Positions 60,201 to 64,000 of a stretch of DNA of 64,000 nt are shown in pieces (the stretch's first letter is position 1; each line of letters begins with the position of its first letter). Origin of the DNA: Whitmania pigra (Eukaryota > Annelida > Clitellata > Hirudinida > Haemopidae). Position numbers and translations under genes: made by a program. The stretch spans positions 5,761,501 through 5,825,500 of the forward strand of contig JAJTWR010000266.1 of NCBI GenBank assembly GCA_021613335.1, given 5' to 3'. A model generated the notes under the pieces. The model was not told where the DNA came from and ran no database searches. It saw only the letters and a list, made by a program, of their open reading frames with translations.

Positions 60201-62585
60201 TTGACATGACTGCTGCTCTCGCCCGCTGCCTGGTCCTCTCCCGCCTTGACTACTGCAACTCCCTCCTGTATGGCGGTCCAGCCTCTCTTACCCTCTCCTT
60301 TCAGCGCATTCAAAACAAGTTAGCCAAACTTGTTCTTCTTAATCCCTATCTCACCAGCTCCGAGGCCCTGACACAACTGCATTGGCTACCCATCCATCTT
60401 CGCATCATCTACAAAATATCTCTACTCACTTACCGAACATTAACTACATTCAACCCACCTTATCTCCATCATCTCATTCGCCACCGTCACATCCCCGATC
60501 ACCTCCGCTCATCTTCTATAATTCATCTCCATCAACCTGTTCACATATCATCCATCGTCAACCGAGGCTTCTCTCATGCCTCGCCCGCCGTCTGGAATAG
60601 CCTGCCCCCCATCATCTGGTCTCAGCCCACTCTCGAGCTCTTCAAGCGCCAGCTGAAGACCCATCTCTTCAAAAAGTTCCTTGAAGAATCAAGGCGCCTC
60701 TGACGCTACGCACAAGGCGCCATAGAAATAAACTATTATTATTATTATTATTAATTGACAACTAAACCTGGCCAAAATAAAATCAAATAGACTTCCAAAA
60801 GAGCATGCCACCAAAGAATGGATACCACGAAAACAACCCATAATTTTCTTATAAATATAAGTTCAATATTACTCAATTTTATACATATACAAGCATACTT
60901 GTAAAATATGCAAAATAGCATTTCAGGGTCAATTGAAAATCATGAGGACAAACTTTTATCCAATAAAACTTGAAAATTTTGATAGTTACACAATCAAATG
61001 CACTTTATGCAAATATTATTGATATAAAAACCCAAAAAGAGTTAAAAATTGTTTTTTTTTTATAAAATTAGTACTTTGGAAATGGCTAGAAGAAAAATGT
61101 TGTCTGACAAGGAAAAGGGAAGATTGAGGCCTTCAGACAAGGAAATTATTCAATCAAGGAAATTGCCAAAGAGCTCAATGGATCCAAGACTGTCGCCTGG
61201 AACTACTTAATGTCTCCTGAGGAATATGGAACAAAAAATAATCGTGAAAGACCCAAAAAACTGACAACATGTCAACAGAGACTCCTGGTAAGAAAGGCTT
61301 CTACAGGTAAATTTTCAGCAAATCAAATTAGAAACGTTCTCACAAACACCATTCCAGGATTGAGAATTCTACCTTAGCAGACTTCAAATCAAACTCAAGG
61401 CCATCAAAAGTTGATGCATCATGCAAGCCTCTGCTACAAAATAGTTCACAGCAAAACTCCGTGATTTCGCATTGTCTCAAATATGTGGTTATCCCCTCAG
61501 TCTATGCCAAGAAAAATGCTCCATTGCTCATAAGTTACATTCTTTCATCAACAGAATTGTCAAGGCTCCCTAAAATTATCAGTTCCTGAACCTTAACTTG
61601 ATGCCACTCTTGCCTATCTTATTCACCAATCTTAACAAACATCTTACATTAAAATGATTTCAATTCTTACCTGCTTGCATCACTCTATATCTATATTATC
61701 TATCACTACAATTTGTATTAGCGGTCATTTGTGACTCTCATTTTGTTGAAATAAATAGATGTCAAAAATAAAAGAATAATTTTGAGTACATTAGGTTCTA
61801 CCTGTTCAAGGAAGATTTTCTAATGCATGATAAAGCATCTGAGTAGGTAACACAACCAACTAGAACTCCTGAAGTATTGAGAATTACATTTCTTGTTGAC
61901 TTTGTAAATTCTAAAGAAAAACTTTCACCTGCAATAAAACAAAATGATGAAAATAATTGTAAATAACAAACATTAACCACAGAACAAACCACTCCCAACA
62001 GCTGCATGAGAATATTTTCTATTAATGCAGCTTCCAAATTCATACTTCATCAGCTGTGAGGGGGAATTAACTTCTGGGATCATTACATAAACTGTTGATA
62101 ACAACTGTTCCTCTTCATAAATCTAAATAAGGAATAGTACAAATTTAACCAAACAAACTCAAAATGTCAAAAATGGGTTAGTATCATTTTATAACCTCAA
62201 AAGCTATGTTTTCAGGCCAATGAGTCACTCTGACATTCAATATTTCTCTTAATCTAACAGTAAAATCCTGATCGAGATTTCTTCAACCAATTATAAATAA
62301 GTCAAAATACATTCAAATTAAAAATAAAAGAACTTTTTCACACCTTTTATCTGTTTTACCTACAATTTTACCATTATATACAACTTTTACGTGAAATTTG
62401 CACTTGCTAACTTCAATTCTTCTAAGCTGTTCTTCTCTGTATAAAGTTATTTTTATTATATATTTCAAACATAACCAAATACGATCTCAATTTCATAATT
62501 CTAAGGTTAGACAATTACATCGGGCATTCTTTGTCTGGTGTGATAACTGAATCTCCTGACAAATGCAAGACAATTTTTGGTTCAC
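39266..62585 (-). CDS. CC2D2A: CC2D2A (coiled-coil and C2 domain protein 2A, transition-zone protein), 23 exons, 5' end beyond window
   Basis: CC2D2A is a core protein of the ciliary transition zone (MKS module); human mutations cause Joubert and Meckel syndromes. Exons (minus, 5' to 3'): 62585-62519, 62436-62344, 62280-62196, 62122-61978, 61928-61802, 56545-56407, 54553-54335, 54264-54169, 51377-51286, 50766-50602, 50540-50324, 50294-50185, 50118-50031, 48597-48508, 48434-48270, 48211-48011, 47744-47655, 47571-47475, 44289-44135, 41967-41845, 41077-40917, 39592-39511, 39454-39266. All phases agree: 997 codons plus stop. Visible blocks: first C2-like domain ([10 protein letters not shown] to TSGVLVGCV); [19 protein letters not shown]; main C2 domain ([38 protein letters not shown]); [10 protein letters not shown]; and the inactive transglutaminase-like C-terminus ([48 protein letters not shown]). 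The N-terminal coiled-coil part lies past 62,585. The start of exon 54553 is the least certain junction. Confidence 0.94.
39593..40916. other. CC2D2A penultimate long intron
   Basis: 1.3 kb of AT-rich intron; a SINE tail (inverted) lies at about 40,455-40,515. No coding frame assigned. Confidence 0.5.
42645..42740 (+). repeat. Short dispersed repeat, copy 2 (GGACCATCCATAAAGTATGTCATG family)
   Basis: Plus-strand counterpart of 24,541-24,665: CATCCATAAAGTATGTCATG, AGGGGAAGGGGGTCTAAGAA, TGTGACAGGGGGAGGGAG and AATCTAAGTGTGACATCA. Lies in a CC2D2A intron. Confidence 0.6.
42887..44115 (-). mobile_element. hAT relic with dense TAGTTAACTAC subterminal repeats and a C-terminal dimerisation motif
   Basis: Both ends (42,900-43,085 and 43,985-44,110) are packed with AGTAGTTAACTACTT words, typical subterminal transposase-binding repeats. 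Between them the minus strand at about 43,290-43,445 encodes [20 protein letters not shown] followed by [12 protein letters not shown]. This is the hAT dimerisation block (...YP.V...F...N..LPSSAPVERLFS). The rest of the transposase is decayed. The right edge lies only about 20 bp from the CC2D2A splice donor at 44,134, inside the intron. Exact termini are uncertain. Confidence 0.72.
45420..46620 (-). pseudogene. C-terminal half of an RT-type retroelement ('ELTVPWE' family), intronic
   Basis: Minus strand, upstream to downstream: [48 protein letters not shown], then a Cys motif (CELCG) with [17 protein letters not shown]. The frame 45,768-45,421 follows: [51 protein letters not shown]. This order (after the RT, a zinc-knuckle-like LC..CG...VL..C, then PD...ELTVPWE) is shared by a widespread retroelement family; the last block resembles the restriction-like endonuclease of R2/NeSL LINEs (inference). 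Several frameshifts; not active. Sits in the CC2D2A intron between exons 47,475 and 44,289. Confidence 0.65.
46640..46860 (-). repeat. SINE-like dispersed repeat, copy 2
   Basis: Inverted relative to 12,400-12,590 and longer. It contains GAGTTGGCTTAGAGGGTTGC, GCAACAGTCGTTACGTGTCG, CAACCCAGCTCGCACCACCA and a TCAGCTAAATACAAATACAT end. The best preserved copy in the window. Confidence 0.7.
48940..49860. pseudogene. Unclassified TE coding remnant in a CC2D2A intron
   Basis: Plus-strand frame 49,621-49,857 includes [19 protein letters not shown] followed by IQEEQKH. This resembles a C-terminal motif (NDxAERGVxLxxxxNxxLTxxEEQKQ) that I associate with uncharacterised invertebrate transposon proteins. 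Frames at 48,961-49,272 may be upstream parts of the same remnant, but show no recognisable motif. Family unknown. Confidence 0.35.
51650..52230 (+). pseudogene. RT fragment of the 'ELTVPWE' retroelement family
   Basis: Plus-strand frames: [40 protein letters not shown], then [20 protein letters not shown] and [19 protein letters not shown]. These are the RT fingers/palm blocks of that family (usually ...SVQKAGIPGFPGC.EH..., FLDLANAFGSVPH). The catalytic YADD block is absent and frames shift twice. It is the N-terminal counterpart of the piece at 45.4-46.6 kb but in opposite orientation, so a separate copy. Lies in a CC2D2A intron. Confidence 0.8.
52300..53860 (+). mobile_element. Tc1/mariner-like remnants around a dispersed AT-rich repeat
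   Basis: 52,311-52,440 encodes an HTH start, [18 protein letters not shown]... [11 protein letters not shown], with [15 protein letters not shown] after a frameshift. About 53,380-53,500 is a second degraded HTH region. 53,669-53,857 encodes [14 protein letters not shown], like the end of Tc1 transposases. The middle (52,690-53,345) is the non-coding repeat shared with 21,770-22,080. No catalytic core is left. Confidence 0.5.
54560..56406. other. CC2D2A intron with pogo-like N-terminal debris and a partial SINE
   Basis: Minus strand at about 55,290-55,190 encodes [19 protein letters not shown] and [14 protein letters not shown], a psq/pogo-type HTH start followed by stops. 55,545-55,660 is SINE copy 3 (AGCTGGGTTGTGAACAAAGT, TTGCTTTTACTGTGGTTCGC). 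Remainder unassigned. Confidence 0.5.
57195..57310 (-). repeat. Left arm of an inverted repeat: LINE 5' end copy pointing left
   Basis: Reverse complement of 57,608-57,722 over about 115 bp with few mismatches (AAAACCGTTCGAGACGGACG, TTTTAATGAGATGCT, TCCGCCTAAAATGAGTAAAA). The minus-strand frame shares the [10 protein letters not shown] start with the LINE ORF, but diverges after it into sequence with no recognised domain. Confidence 0.85.
57314..57497. repeat. Telomere-like TTAGGG variant array (interstitial)
   Basis: About 185 bp of mixed GGGTTAGGG, GTAGGGTTAGG and GGGGATATGG units with higher-order periodicity of about 25-60 bp; G-rich on the plus strand. It sits exactly between the two inverted LINE 5' arms. 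Confidence 0.92.
57608..60760 (+). mobile_element. Near-intact CR1/L2-clade LINE with one in-frame stop
   Basis: One frame runs from ATG 57,692 to the stop at 60,701-60,703 (about 1,003 codons) and is broken only by TAG at 58,361-58,363. Endonuclease: [58 protein letters not shown] and, past the stop, HILDLF and YSDHHLI. Reverse transcriptase: [90 protein letters not shown] and [15 protein letters not shown]-terminus [13 protein letters not shown] and [11 protein letters not shown]. The 3' end has AATAAACT and an (ATT)n tail (60,737-60,752). Much richer in G+C than the neighbourhood, suggesting recent arrival. Sits antisense to CC2D2A, inside an intron. Confidence 0.93.
61080..61380 (+). pseudogene. 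Tc1/mariner transposase N-terminal fragment
   Basis: Plus strand from ATG 61,082: [15 protein letters not shown], then in shifted frames [49 protein letters not shown]. These are the HTH and linker of a Tc1-type transposase related to, but distinct from, the element at 36 kb. No catalytic domain. Confidence 0.75.
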
Positions 62586-64000
62586 CTTTAATAAAACAAA
62601 TTCATTTTTATTTGTTTATATAAGCACATATTTTTTTAGATTTATTGAACATAATGACATTACATACAATTACAAAACCACACAATTATAATTATAAATA
62701 TACCCCCTGTCTGAGGGCGCTCCCTGGCAGTACAGGTTAGGTTGCAAACGTGACACAACGACTGTTGCTATAACTATTATTATTGTTGTGGTTCAGCACT
62801 AGGGTTCAAAGGAATTGTTTTTTATATAAAATGCTCGAAAGTGCTTCACTCCCTTACTGAAGAAGCTTGTTAGTCAGACATCATAGATGATGAATAGCTG
62901 AAGGCAATGGCAGACCGGGGAGAGGGAAGGCCGTTTCTCTCCCCTAAGGTGCCACCCAAAATTAATTTTGTTTAATTTCATGTGTCCACCACCTATATGC
63001 ATTTGCGATATATAAAAAGAAAGTCTTGCAAATTTTTAGGTGTTCTACTAATATTTACAATACTGACAAAGTTTTATATGATTATGTTGATAATTACTTC
63101 AAAAATCAGCAATTCAACACAATAAATTTAATTTAGTTACTTAAAATGAAGTTTTGCATGCCGATACCGATAATTAGGGTTAGGTTAGATAAAAAAAATA
63201 ACCATTAAAAAAGCCGACAACTTGTTAGAAACTACTTGCACGTTCTTTTTCTGCTATGTTTTTTCTTTTTCTTCCTATGTTTGATTGTTTTGTGTGTATT
63301 TAATTTATAATTACACCGAACTTAATGAGTATAAGTCGTTAGCTAAGTCCATTGTAGGAATATTTCACAATAATTGCTAATGACCATTCAAATTAGATGT
63401 AATGAGTATGGGAAGCAGGTATCACATTATTAAGTATCAACTTACAATACCTCCAACCTCGTCAATCATTTGCATCGTCATCGCCACATTTAAAGAATGT
63501 GGAGTAGACTGAAGTAGAGAAGAAAGCTGCCGGCATCACCACTGCAGTGACATCATCAGGTGCAAGTTCAAAGCAGCCCACTAATGACCAAGCATTTGGT
63601 AAAGCAAAATTTTTGGACATAAATGACAAAAAAATCAATGATAATTAACACATTGAGACACAGGCTGATTGCAGAGTTCATTGCACTTGATGGCATTGGA
63701 AGTGGCACTCCAGCAAATTCTGCAAGCCCTGGAACATAGATATAAGCTGCCAAGTTCAAAATATTTCAGAACCCACTCATTCCAAATATTTATCAAGTAC
63801 TAGTTGCCAAGGCAGCTGAGAGTTACACATGAGAAAGGGGTTGACTTTGTAAGTTTCACAATTTATGTCTGTCTATTTATCCACTGGCTGGATGAAGATT
63901 TCAACAGATCTTTTGTGCAAGGCTACATGCCATTCACATGATAGGTCAGCATACTGTCGTCCATATTGCACATATGTTAGAAAAAATGGTGCAAAACTGG
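62586..64000. other. Upstream part of CC2D2A locus, mostly unassigned
   Basis: Partial SINE copy 4 at about 62,695-62,815 (GGGCGCTCCCTGGCAGTACA). Further CC2D2A 5' exons must lie here or beyond. A possible minus-strand exon end near 63,450-63,530 (SLNVAMTMQMIDEVGGI followed by GTAAGT) has a good donor, but I cannot match it to the protein. Confidence 0.4.

Noticed and set aside
1..64000. CRISPR arrays, operons, bacterial defence systems, rRNA genes
   Set aside because: All genes are spliced metazoan genes; the tandem repeats have no spacers and no rRNA-like conserved block was seen.

Overview
This is a eukaryotic, AT-rich stretch of an animal nuclear genome, dense in transposons. The evidence is split genes with canonical GT/AG introns (many only 55-150 bp), metazoan gene families (KLHL, peripherin-type tetraspanin, the ciliary protein CC2D2A, pyruvate kinase) and animal-type TEs (CR1/L2 LINEs, hAT, Tc1/mariner, pogo, Ty3-like LTR debris, SINEs). 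The CC2D2A gene implies an animal with cilia, and TTAGGG-type repeats are present. A compact-intron marine invertebrate such as a tunicate would fit, but the sequence alone does not fix the species.

Layout: 1-1,650 holds a Ty3-like LTR end with a broken gag, next to a fragment of a second retroelement. 3,836-5,725 is a BTB-BACK-kelch gene. 7.4-10.6 kb holds LINE and hAT debris. 11,731-15,203 is a five-exon peripherin/ROM1-like tetraspanin; its introns carry a SINE and a truncated LINE. 16.8-21.6 kb is one broken L2-like LINE interrupted by an antisense LINE and by a hAT end. 22,195-23,173 is a hAT relic with a perfect 8-bp target duplication, followed by a second hAT pseudogene. 26,923-39,082 (+) holds ten exons of pyruvate kinase, lacking only its N-terminal exon(s). 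62,585-39,266 (-) holds 23 exons (997 codons) of CC2D2A, running from the region before the N-terminal C2-like domain to the stop. The two genes are convergent, with stop codons 183 bp apart and poly(A) signals that imply overlapping 3' ends. All exon phases of the tetraspanin, pyruvate kinase and CC2D2A models were checked by hand and join without a frame break.

The introns of the two large genes are where the TEs sit: a near-intact Tc1-like element with TA-flanked terminal repeats, a pogo-like pseudogene, an inverted pair of a roughly 0.5 kb repeat flanking pyruvate kinase exons 2-8, a hAT relic about 20 bp past a CC2D2A splice donor, and an almost intact GC-rich CR1/L2-clade LINE broken by one in-frame stop. 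Upstream of that LINE lies a TTAGGG-like array bracketed by inverted copies of the LINE 5' end.

I found no operon-like, CRISPR-like or clearly novel multi-gene system. The items most worth a second look are the telomere-like array between inverted LINE heads, the altered effector pocket of the pyruvate kinase, its GC splice donor, and the inverted intronic repeats that could promote exon circularisation.
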